Made by a program: the position numbers and the translations under genes. Shown one piece after another: positions 8,836 to 16,822 of a DNA stretch of 64,000 nt. Each line of letters starts with the position of its first letter. Positions within the stretch are counted from its first letter, which is position 1. The notes under the pieces were generated by a model. It was not told where the DNA came from. It saw nothing but the letters and a program-made list of their open reading frames with translations, and searched no databases. Source of the stretch: Rhizobium sp. CIAT894 (GTDB lineage Bacteria; Pseudomonadota; Alphaproteobacteria; Rhizobiales; Rhizobiaceae); contig NZ_CP020947.1 of the NCBI RefSeq assembly GCF_000172795.2, positions 2,173,001 to 2,237,000 of the forward strand, read 5' to 3'.

Positions 8836-10913
8836 TCAGCCGCTCCTTTCTGTCGTCGATTGCCTTTCGCTTGCCGTTCGCGATCGCCTTCATCTGCTTC
8901 CTGGTCTTCAGCCTGTCGGCGATCGCGATCTACGGGCTGCAGCGCGCCCGTGACGAAATGGCGGCCTACGGCCTGCAGGCCTTCACGAGCCTCGCCAAGG
9001 CCTCGCTCATTTCCCGACAAGTCTCCGATCTGGTGTCGAGCGCGCCCTTCCTGATGAACGCGACGTCGCCTTACCGGGTGGCGAGCGAGAGCCGCGCTGT
9101 GGTGCTGCAGGTTGACAGCTTGCTGAAGACGGCTGAGCCTCAGGGCGGAGACCAGGCTGTGCGCGGCTTTGCGAGCACGAGGATGGTTGAGCTTCTCGAT
9201 CTTATCAGGACACAGACGCTTGTGCTTGCCAGGGATGCCGACGCTGCCCAGAATCACAAGGCCGAAGCTGCCGCGGCGCTAGGAGAGGTGGCGACCGGCA
9301 AAGGCATCGTCGATCAGGATCTGCGCCGCCAAGTAAATGGAATCGTGCAAGCGGCTTCCACGTCCGACAGTCTTTTCCAGCTCGGTGAACTTCGCAGACG
9401 ATACGTGGCGGACACGACGCAGGGGAGAGCTGAGCCTGCCGAGCTTCAGCCGTATGAGCGTGTGTTCGAAGCTCAGACACGATACCTGTTGAACATGTTC
9501 GCGATCCGGGCGGCGGTCGCAAAACTGCATGCCGTCTCCCGTGACCTCTCGCATGCAACGGAGACGCAAAGTGATGCAGTTGCACGCCAGCTGAACGACG
9601 ATCTGCTTTCGACCTCCGATGCTTTGAGCCGGCTGCTGGTAACCGTAGGCTTGGCTTTCCTGCTCGTGCTCGTCATGGCAATTTTCTCCATCCGATCGGT
9701 CATGCGCGTGTCACGGGGCATCGTGGCGCTGTCGAACGGCATGAATGCGCTCGCCAAGGGCGAAAACGAAGTGGGTCCGCCAGCCTATCGTGGAAATGAA
9801 ACCGAGCTTGTGCGTCTGCTGGACGCCTTCCGCGCCTTCAAGGACAGCGTGGATCGTGTGTCTCGATTGAGACGCACGGCAGAAGCCGCCGCTCGCACTA
9901 TCCGTTCAACCTTTCGCAATATGAACGAGGGGATTGCGCTTTTCGACAGGATGGGGCGACCGATCACCATGAACAGGCGGATCATCGAACTGTTCGGCCA
10001 TTCGGGTTCCGCGCGCAAATTGCCGCTGCGCCGTTTTGTCGAGCCGGTGCCGGAGATCGATCCCGCCTTGCTGCCCTCCGATCCGGAGCGCGGCACCCTG
10101 TTGGAACGTGCAGTCGTCCGCCATCGCACCGGCGACCAGCGGGTGATCGAGATCTCCATGTCACGACAGCCGGAGGGCGGCATTGTTCTTCTGGCACGCG
10201 ACGTCACGCTGATGGATCGACAGGAGGCGGAAGCGGCAAAGGTTCAGCGACTGGACGGCATCATGCGCATGACGCATCAGGTGAGTCACGAAGTGGGCAA
10301 CATGATCGGCATCATCACCGGCAGCCTCGGCCTTCTCGAGCGTGAAACCGGCTTCAACGATCGGCAGAAACGCAACATTGCGCGAATTCGTAAGGCTGCC
10401 GAGCGAGGACGGTCGCTGGCCGGCAGCATGCTGTCGATCGGCAGCCAGCAGCCGTTCCATCCAAGCCCCGTGGATGTCGCCAGCCTCCTTCGCGGGATGG
10501 CCGATATCCTGGAGATCGCTGTTGGTGCAAAATGTCATATCAAGCTGGAGCTGGATGCTGACATGCCGGTCATATCGCTCGACGCAGCCCTCTTGGAACA
10601 GTCCGTTCTGAACCTCTGTCTCAACGCGTCGGCAGCGATGCCGGCGGGAGGCATCATCGTTATCGGCGCAACCGCAACCAGAGAAATATTGATGATATCG
10701 GTGACCGACAGCGGCATAGGCATGAGCCCGGAGGTGGTAGACAAAGCCTTCGAGCCTTATTTCACCACACGAGGCGTACAGGGTGGGGCAGGGCTTGGCC
10801 TGGCCATGGTTTACGGCTTTGTCCGTCAGAGCGGCGGGGAGGCATCCATCTATTCCTCTCCCGGACACGGAACGACCGTTAGGCTTGGCTTCCCGACCGG
10901 TTTGCGCTCGTAA
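8832..10913 (+). CDS. Membrane sensor histidine kinase
   Basis: A 693-residue kinase starting at GTG 8832, overlapping the regulator stop. A first membrane segment at about 10-35 and a second at about 275-295 (LLVTVGLAFLLVLVMAIFSI) flank a ~240-residue, mostly helical periplasmic sensor. HAMP follows, then a PAS-like module (NMNEGIALFDRMGRPITMNR). The phosphoacceptor is His486 in HQVSHEVGNMIG, and the ATPase has N-box NLCLNASAAMP, DSGIGM and GGAGLGLAMVYGFV. The sensor layout resembles TorS-type kinases, which can read a periplasmic binding protein. One of the two adjacent binding proteins is a natural candidate partner (inference). Confidence 0.92.
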   Translation: MISRSFLSSIAFRLPFAIAFICFLVFSLSAIAIYGLQRARDEMAAYGLQAFTSLAKASLISRQVSDLVSSAPFLMNATSPYRVASESRAVVLQVDSLLKTAEPQGGDQAVRGFASTRMVELLDLIRTQTLVLARDADAAQNHKAEAAAALGEVATGKGIVDQDLRRQVNGIVQAASTSDSLFQLGELRRRYVADTTQGRAEPAELQPYERVFEAQTRYLLNMFAIRAAVAKLHAVSRDLSHATETQSDAVARQLNDDLLSTSDALSRLLVTVGLAFLLVLVMAIFSIRSVMRVSRGIVALSNGMNALAKGENEVGPPAYRGNETELVRLLDAFRAFKDSVDRVSRLRRTAEAAARTIRSTFRNMNEGIALFDRMGRPITMNRRIIELFGHSGSARKLPLRRFVEPVPEIDPALLPSDPERGTLLERAVVRHRTGDQRVIEISMSRQPEGGIVLLARDVTLMDRQEAEAAKVQRLDGIMRMTHQVSHEVGNMIGIITGSLGLLERETGFNDRQKRNIARIRKAAERGRSLAGSMLSIGSQQPFHPSPVDVASLLRGMADILEIAVGAKCHIKLELDADMPVISLDAALLEQSVLNLCLNASAAMPAGGIIVIGATATREILMISVTDSGIGMSPEVVDKAFEPYFTTRGVQGGAGLGLAMVYGFVRQSGGEASIYSSPGHGTTVRLGFPTGLRS

Positions 10914-10938
10914 TCAGCGGTCAGGAGGTGCCACCAGA

Positions 10939-11232
10939 TTAACACTCACTGCGCTCGAAAAACCACGCGAGCAGGATGCCGGTGACGAGCATGCCGGCCG
11001 CGACGAAGATCGTATCACCCGGCGTGCCGATATAGAGCGGCCCGATATTGGCAAACAGCAGGAAGGCCATCAGGAAATTCGCCCAGCCCCAGACGACATT
11101 CGCCGTCGGCGAACCGGGATTTGCGAAAGGAGTGCGAAAACGCCGGCCGCTGACGCCGTTGACAAAATGCGGGATGCCGTTGGTCAGAAATGCAGCGGCG
11201 ATGAAATGGACGATATAGGCGATCCAGGGCAA
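10939..11232 (-). CDS. Small inner-membrane protein, unknown function
   Basis: A 97-residue hydrophobic protein with about three membrane segments: IAYIVHFIAAAFLTNGIPH, VVWGWANFLMAFLLFANIG and TIFVAAGMLVTGILLAWFF. A polar loop GVSGRRFRTPFANPGSP joins the first two. I do not recognise a named family. It is convergent with the histidine kinase gene, so it is probably its own transcription unit. Confidence 0.7.
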   Translation of the reverse strand: MPWIAYIVHFIAAAFLTNGIPHFVNGVSGRRFRTPFANPGSPTANVVWGWANFLMAFLLFANIGPLYIGTPGDTIFVAAGMLVTGILLAWFFERSEC

Positions 11233-11359
11233 GGGCTTCTCCAGTGATGAGGGGCGTCAATGGAGAGGAATTTGGCCGGCAATGCGATGCCGGCAAGGGG
11301 AGCCTGGAAAAGCGCGTGGTGCGGCCGCACGCCGCCGAATAGCGGCGGGCCTGGCCGGG

Positions 11360-11668
11360 TCAGATCAGCATGAAATCTTTGAAGTGAAGTGCCGCGTAAT
11401 TGTCGAGATCCGCGACAGGGATCGCCGTGCCCGCCGCACTCCCATCCGCGTCAAAGGAGAGAATGCCGCTCGCCTGATCGTAGATCAGCTTGTCATCCGC
11501 CTCGAGCGCTTTCATGCCGAGAACGAAATTCTCATCCGAAAATGCGGATAGGCTAAGCGCGGCAAAAATTGATTGGTCGAGCAGCAGCTTGTCGCCCGCC
11601 GCGGAGGAAATATGCGTGTCAATTCCGAAGGAGTGAATAATATCGTTTATTCCAACGGCTTTATCCAT
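11360..11668 (-). CDS. Small protein made of a type I secretion (RTX) C-terminal domain
   Basis: A 102-residue protein. The ATG at 11668 has GGGAGAA six bases upstream, so translation looks intended. Its C-terminal half (ADDKLIYDQASGILSFDADG, then GTAIPVADLDNYAALHFKDF and MLI) is the pattern that ends hemolysin-type calcium-binding exoproteins, the signal read by type I secretion. No GGxGxDxxx calcium repeats precede it, and the upstream 300 nt do not contain them in any frame I checked. It is either the surviving tail of a deleted RTX protein or a small secreted protein in its own right. Confidence 0.65.
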   Translation of the reverse strand: MDKAVGINDIIHSFGIDTHISSAAGDKLLLDQSIFAALSLSAFSDENFVLGMKALEADDKLIYDQASGILSFDADGSAAGTAIPVADLDNYAALHFKDFMLI

Positions 11669-12001
11669 GGTTTTCTCCCGGTTCTCGAGGAATCGACCGT
11701 GGGAATACATCCCCATCTGCTGTCGCCAATTCGATTCACTACACGATGATGGCCATGCAGTGTTTGCCGGTTAACCATGATATGTTGTTCCGAATGTGAC
11801 CCGTATCGGGCGACATTTCGCGCAATAAGATCATCAATCTTTGCTTGCATTTTTCCTGTCGGCCGCCAGCCGGCCAATATGGCGGCTAGAACATCGGCAG
11901 TCGCGGCTATAAGATCAGACCACGGCAGGAGCGCTGAACGCCGTATTGCCTGCGTCAGGCGTGTTGATCTTCCGCAGGCGATAAGGGAAAGCGGGAGGCC
12001 T
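11669..12001. other. Intergenic stretch without a convincing gene
   Basis: This stretch lies between the RTX-tail gene and the small gene at 12002-12190. An open minus-strand frame (WSDLIAATADVLAAILAGWR, then KMQAKIDDLIARNVARYGSH) has protein-like composition but no ribosome site or clear ends. It may be a gene relic; nothing else is visible. Confidence 0.3.
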
Positions 12002-12190
12002 TCAGGCGAAGCCAAGCGGCAGTTTGTCCAGTTTCCTGTCGGCGCCGTAGTCGCGCTCGTGCGGCGAACGGCGGCGGCCGTCGTGGCGGCTGGAAAGGTC
12101 GATCCGGTTTTCGGCGAAGATCCCATCGGGATAGGTGCCGGTATCATGGCAATCGGCGTCGATCTTCGGGGCAAGGATTTTCAGGATCAT
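12002..12190 (-). CDS. Small hydrophilic protein, unknown function
   Basis: A 62-residue polar protein starting MILKILAPKIDADCHDTGTY and rich in Arg, His and Asp (SSRHDGRRRSPHERD). The ATG at 12190 has an excellent ribosome site (GGAGGAAA, spacing 6), which is the main reason to accept it. It has no membrane segment or signal peptide. I do not recognise a family. It is divergent from the stress-linked gene at 12380. Confidence 0.55.
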   Translation of the reverse strand: MILKILAPKIDADCHDTGTYPDGIFAENRIDLSSRHDGRRRSPHERDYGADRKLDKLPLGFA

Positions 12191-12327
12191 CGGTTTTCCT
12201 CCGCGGCGCACCATCAACATTCGGAAAGGCTGCTTCGTGCCATTTATAAATCCTGAATTATTAATAAATTAACCATAAGTGCCCACCGAGGCGCGGACGG
12301 CCGCCTGCGCTGAAATCGCGTTGCCGT

Positions 12328-12352
12328 GGAACTCCTGATCCCGATTGCAGTT
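12328..12352 (+). promoter_or_regulatory. EcfG-type general-stress promoter upstream of 12380 gene
   Basis: GGAAC at 12328-12332 and GTT at 12350-12352 are separated by 17 nt, matching the alphaproteobacterial EcfG consensus GGAAC-N16/17-(c)GTT. It would give a transcript with a short leader before the ATG at 12380. Confidence 0.6.
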
Positions 12353-12364
12353 GATCCGGCATGA

Positions 12365-12775
<411 letters not shown>

Positions 12776-12782
12776 TCACCAT

Positions 12783-12816
12783 ATAATCGTGAAGACTGGA
12801 TAATCGTGAAGACTGG
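12783..12816. repeat. Perfect 17-bp tandem duplication
   Basis: ATAATCGTGAAGACTGG is present twice head to tail, at 12783-12799 and 12800-12816, directly after the stop of the preceding gene and just before a GC hairpin. Confidence 0.9.
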
Positions 12817-12840
12817 CCGGCCCCATTTCGGCGGCCGGCC
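12815..12840 (+). terminator. GC-rich hairpin after 12380-12775 gene
   Basis: GGCCGGCC at 12815-12822 pairs with GGCCGGCC at 12833-12840 around a 10-nt loop. No T-run follows (TTCGCC), so it is at best a weak intrinsic terminator or a 3'-end stabilising hairpin. Confidence 0.4.
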
Positions 12841-12977
12841 TTCGCCTATGTGACAAATCAATGTCGATACTGAGAAACAGCTGAAAACCGCGGATGTCTG
12901 ATTGACATGGGAGCCTTCTAGAGAGGGCCCGGGAAGGGAGCGTCCATGACGCGCTTCCAGGTCGGAGACGCGCCCTC

Positions 12978-13808
12978 ATGAAAATCATTCAGATCACCGA
13001 CACGCATTTCAGCCCGAGCAAGCCGCATTTCAACGGCAACTGGGCGCCGCTTCTGAGTTGGATCGAAGCGACCGGCGCCGACCTGATCGTCCATACCGGT
13101 GATCTTACCGTCGACGGCGCCGACAAGGACGAGGATATTACCTTCTCGATGGATCTGATGCGCCAGGTGTCGATCCCGATGCTGATCGTCCCCGGCAATC
13201 ACGATGTCGGCCATCTCAAGGGATCCGACCAGCCCGTCAATGCCGAGCGGCTGGCCCGCTGGCGCAGCCTTGCCGGTGACGATCGCTGGCTGGAGGACGC
13301 GGCCGGCTGGCGCTTCATCGGCTTGAATTCGCTGCTTCTCGGTCATGAGGATGACGAGGAAGAGGCCCAGTTCGAATGGCTCGCCAAGGCGCTCGAAGAC
13401 AGGGCAGGGCGGCGGGTGGCTCTGTTCGCGCATAAGCCTCTGTTCGTTGATGCACCCGATGAAGGCGATACCGGCTACTGGAGCGTTCGCCCGGCTCAGC
13501 GCCGGCGGCTTTATGATCTGATATTGGCCCATGACGTGGCGCTGTTTGCCAGCGGCCACCTTCACTGGGCCTGGCAGGGTCGTTTCGACGATACCCAGCT
13601 GACCTGGGGCCCGTCGGCTGCCTTCGTCATCGACAAGATGGAGCGCGAGATGCCGGGCGAGCGCCTGATCGGCGCCGTCGTCCACGAGTTCGATACGTCG
13701 GTCGAAAGCGAGATTGTCGCCGTTCCCGGCATGACCGCGCATGTGCTCGACGATGTCGTGCTCGAAGTCTATCCGCAGGCGGTCAAGCAGCGGGAGCCTG
13801 TCGAATGA
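12978..13808 (+). CDS. Calcineurin-like metallophosphoesterase (CpdA/GpdQ type)
   Basis: A 276-residue dinuclear-metal phosphodiesterase/phosphatase. The five metal motifs are visible: ITDTHFS, HTGDLTVDG, VPGNHDVG, LFAHKPLF and ASGHLHWAWQ. It has no signal peptide, so it is cytoplasmic. It is the first gene of an ABC operon and overlaps the ATPase start by 4 nt. Relatives cleave cyclic AMP or glycerophosphodiesters. The neighbouring Ugp/MalK-like transporter suggests a phosphodiester is imported and cut here, as UgpQ does in the E. coli ugp operon (analogy, not homology). Confidence 0.9.
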   Translation: MKIIQITDTHFSPSKPHFNGNWAPLLSWIEATGADLIVHTGDLTVDGADKDEDITFSMDLMRQVSIPMLIVPGNHDVGHLKGSDQPVNAERLARWRSLAGDDRWLEDAAGWRFIGLNSLLLGHEDDEEEAQFEWLAKALEDRAGRRVALFAHKPLFVDAPDEGDTGYWSVRPAQRRRLYDLILAHDVALFASGHLHWAWQGRFDDTQLTWGPSAAFVIDKMEREMPGERLIGAVVHEFDTSVESEIVAVPGMTAHVLDDVVLEVYPQAVKQREPVE

Positions 13809-15034
13809 GCGCCCTCTCGCTTCGCGGCATCACCAAGGCCTTCGGCGGCAACCAGATCCTTAACGGCGTCAGCCTCGATGTCGGCGCCGGCGAATTCATC
13901 GCCCTGGTCGGCCCCTCCGGCTGCGGTAAGAGCACGCTGCTGCGCGTCCTTGCCGGCCTCGACCATGCCGATCGCGGTGAGATCCTGATCGGCGGACGAG
14001 ATATGTCAGGCGTGGCGGCAGCCGAGCGCAACATCGCCATGGTCTTTCAGTCCTACGCGCTCTATCCGCATTTGACGGCGTCTCAGAATATCGCCGTGCC
14101 GCTGGCGATGCGCCGGCTGTCGAGAATGGAGCGGCTGCCTTTCGTGGGATCGCTCATTCCAGGCCAGCGCGCCACCCGTGCGGCGATCGCCCGCGATGTC
14201 AGGGAAATGGCGACCTCGCTGAAGATCGACCACCTGCTCGACCGCAAGCCCGGCCAGATGTCGGGCGGTCAGCGTCAGCGTGTGGCGCTCGCCCGCGCTA
14301 TGGTGCGTCAGCCGAGCATCTTCCTGATGGATGAGCCGCTGTCCAACCTCGACGCCAACCTGCGTGTCCACGCCCGCGGCGAGATCGTCGACCTGCATCG
14401 GCGCGCCGGCGTGCCGACGCTTTATGTCACCCATGACCAGGCAGAAGCGCTGTCGATGGCCGACCGCGTCGCCGTGATGATCGGCGGCCGATTGCTGCAG
14501 ATCGCAAGTCCTCAAGCCATCTACGACGATCCGGCCCATATCGAGGTCGCCCTCTTCATCGGCCAGCCACGCATCAACCTGCTTCCAGCCTTTGCCGAAG
14601 GCGGCGTCGTTCTCTGCGGCGGCCTGCGGCTGACGCTTGAAAATGCCCCCGCCGGGAAGATGCCGGTCACGATCGCCATTCGTCCCGAATTCGTCTTTCT
14701 CGCCAAGAGCCGGCATGACGGCCTTGCCGCCCGGATCGAACGCGTCGAGTTCCTGGGCTCCGAAGTCATCCTCCATTGCCGGCTCGATGCGATCGGCGAG
14801 ACCGTCATCGCCAAGGTACAGCCGTCCGAAGCCTCCGGGCTTGCGGCGGGCGATGCCGTGGGGCTTCGATTGTCGCCCGGCCGCACACTGGTCTTTGCCG
14901 AGGACGGCAACCGGTTGGCCGGAGTCGTCGCCGGCGGTGATGCCGGGCTCAGCTCCGCTGATGCCGGGCTCAGCTCTGCTGATGCCGGGCTCAGCGGCGA
15001 TTCCGATGCCCAGTGGGAGAGGGCGCATGGCTAG
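13805..15034 (+). CDS. ABC transporter ATP-binding protein (UgpC/MalK type)
   Basis: A 409-residue ATPase with Walker A GPSGCGKST, Q-loop MVFQSYALYPH, signature MSGGQRQRVALARAM, Walker B FLMDEPLSNLDA and switch VTHDQAEAL, followed by a TOBE-type regulatory domain. Compared with typical UgpC it carries a longer helical segment (MERLPFVGSLIPGQRATR, about residues 110-130). It ends in a repeat-derived tail, DAGLSSA-DAGLSSA-DAGLSGD, encoded by 21-bp tandem repeats. The start overlaps the phosphoesterase stop (ATGA) and its end overlaps the next permease by 8 nt. Confidence 0.92.
   Translation: MSALSLRGITKAFGGNQILNGVSLDVGAGEFIALVGPSGCGKSTLLRVLAGLDHADRGEILIGGRDMSGVAAAERNIAMVFQSYALYPHLTASQNIAVPLAMRRLSRMERLPFVGSLIPGQRATRAAIARDVREMATSLKIDHLLDRKPGQMSGGQRQRVALARAMVRQPSIFLMDEPLSNLDANLRVHARGEIVDLHRRAGVPTLYVTHDQAEALSMADRVAVMIGGRLLQIASPQAIYDDPAHIEVALFIGQPRINLLPAFAEGGVVLCGGLRLTLENAPAGKMPVTIAIRPEFVFLAKSRHDGLAARIERVEFLGSEVILHCRLDAIGETVIAKVQPSEASGLAAGDAVGLRLSPGRTLVFAEDGNRLAGVVAGGDAGLSSADAGLSSADAGLSGDSDAQWERAHG
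14939..15001 (+). repeat. Three 21-bp tandem repeats inside the ATPase gene
   Basis: Units at 14939-14959, 14960-14980 and 14981-15001 share the core GATGCCGGGCTCAGC. Units 1 and 2 differ at one base, and unit 3 diverges after 15 bases. The length keeps the reading frame and encodes DAGLSSA-type heptapeptides, so copy number could vary without breaking the gene. Confidence 0.9.
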
Positions 15035-15950
15035 CCTCGCCTCCATGGCCATCGCCGATCATTTCGCCCTTGCCCATCGCCGCAGCGAGGCCCGCATCGC
15101 CTGGATGCTTGTGCTCCCGGCCATCGTCCTGCTTTTTCTCTTCGTGCTGTTGCCGGTGGCGGCTGTCATCGTGCTCGGCTTTACCGATTTCGAACTGGGC
15201 TACGGCAAGCTCCGTTTCGTCGGCTTCGAGAATTACGCTCACCTGATCACCGACCGAACCTTTCGCAAGTCGCTATGGAACACGACGGTCTATACGGCGA
15301 TCGTCGCGCCGGTCTCGATCCTGCTCGGCCTCGGCATCGCCTTGCTGATCGAGAGCGAGACCGCGGCCCGCAGCTTCTTCCGCACCGCCTATTTCCTGCC
15401 GGTCGCCTCGCTGATCGTCGCCATGGCGACCGTTTGGCAATATATGTTCCACCCGACGATCGGACCGATCAATGCGCTGCTGTCGCTTGCGGGGGTGCCG
15501 GGCCCGAACTGGCTGGGCAGCTCCGGCACGGTGCTGTACAGCCTGTCGATCATCGGCGTCTGGCAATCGGCCGGCTTCAATATGGTGCTGTTCCTCGCCG
15601 GGCTGACGGCGATCCCGCGTGAGCTTTACGCGGCAGCTGAAGTGGACGGCGCCAAATCTTCCTTCGATCGCTTCCTGCTGGTGACCTGGCCGATGCTCGG
15701 GCCGACGACGCTCTTCGTCATCACCATCAGCATCACCAATGCGGTCAAGGTCTTCGAGACTGTGAAGACGCTGACCGAGGGCGGCCCGAACAAGGCGTCG
15801 GAAGTGCTGCTCTTCACGATCTACCAGGAAGGCTTCGTCTATCTGCGCGTCGGCTATGCCTCGGCGATGACCGTGGTCTTCCTGCTGATCCTCGTGGTGC
15901 TGATGTTCCTGCAGTACCGCATTCTCGACCGCCGGGTGCATTACACATGA
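15027..15950 (+). CDS. Sugar-type ABC transporter permease (UgpA/MalF type)
   Basis: A 307-residue inner-membrane protein with six main membrane segments. The coupling loop is ELYAAAEVDGAKSSFDRFL near residue 205. The ATG at 15027 is preceded by GGGAGAGGG and lies within the last codons of the ATPase gene. The stop overlaps the second permease start (ATGA). It forms the pore with the second permease, which is broken in this sequence. Confidence 0.9.
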   Translation: MASLASMAIADHFALAHRRSEARIAWMLVLPAIVLLFLFVLLPVAAVIVLGFTDFELGYGKLRFVGFENYAHLITDRTFRKSLWNTTVYTAIVAPVSILLGLGIALLIESETAARSFFRTAYFLPVASLIVAMATVWQYMFHPTIGPINALLSLAGVPGPNWLGSSGTVLYSLSIIGVWQSAGFNMVLFLAGLTAIPRELYAAAEVDGAKSSFDRFLLVTWPMLGPTTLFVITISITNAVKVFETVKTLTEGGPNKASEVLLFTIYQEGFVYLRVGYASAMTVVFLLILVVLMFLQYRILDRRVHYT

Positions 15951-16782
15951 CGACAAGCGCTTTTTCCCTCGGCAGGGTGATCCGTCTCAGCCTGCTTTCC
16001 CTCGGCGCGATCGTCTTCCTCTCGCCCTACGTCTTCATGATCTCGGCGGCCGGCAAGACGCAGAGCGACATTTTCACCGCGTCGCTGTCGCTCATCCCCA
16101 CGCATCTCGCCTATATCGAGAATTTCGCCAAGGCCTTGAGCCGGGTGCCGATGGCGCGGCTGTTGTGGAACGGCGTCGTCGTCTGTGGACTGATCTTCTT
16201 CTTCCAGTGCTGGTGGCCATCCCCTGTGCCTACGCCATGGCAAAGCTGCGCTTCGCCGCCGCCCGCGCCATGATGGTGCTTATTATGCTCGGCCTTCTTG
16301 TGCCGATCCATGCGACCGCGCTCCCGATTTATGTCGTTTTCGACCGCGCCTCGCTGCTCAACAGCTATGCTGCTCTCGTCACGCCTTTCACCATCTCGGT
16401 CTTCGCGATCTTCATGTTCCTGCAGTTCTTCCGCGCCATGCCGGATGATCTCATCCATGCCGCCCGTCTCGACGGCATGTCGGAGCTCGGCATCGTTGCC
16501 CGCGTCATCGTGCCGAATGCTTGGCCGGCGGTTACCGCCTTCGCCATCTTCTCGGTCGTCGCCCATTGGAACGATCTCTACTGGCCGCTGATCGTCATCA
16601 GCAAGCAGGACTATGCCACGCCGCCGCTCGGGCTGATGTATTTCCGCGCCGCCGAGGCCGGCGACGACTACGGCGCGCTGATGGCGGCGACCCTCATCAT
16701 TACCCTTCCCCTCGTCGCCGCGTTCCTGCTTGCGCAGAAGCGTTTCGTCGAGGGCATCACCATGACCGGTCTCAAAGGCTGA
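15947..16782 (+). pseudogene. Second sugar-type ABC permease (UgpE/MalG type), frameshifted
   Basis: The frame from 15947 encodes a normal start (MTTSAFSLGRVIRLSLLSLG to NGVVVCGLIFFFQ). After 16207 the homologous sequence (VLVAIPCAYAMAKLRFAAAR to the end at 16782) continues in another frame. Adding one G after 16207 (CAG-TGCTGG to CAG-GTGCTGG) restores a continuous ~278-residue permease with coupling loop DLIHAARLDGMSELGI. Either the gene is inactivated by a 1-nt deletion or this is a sequence error. Without it the importer would lack half its pore. Confidence 0.88.
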
Positions 16783-16822
16783 CCGGCTTCAACCCAGGCT
16801 TCTCGCCGCAGCGGCCGTTTCG

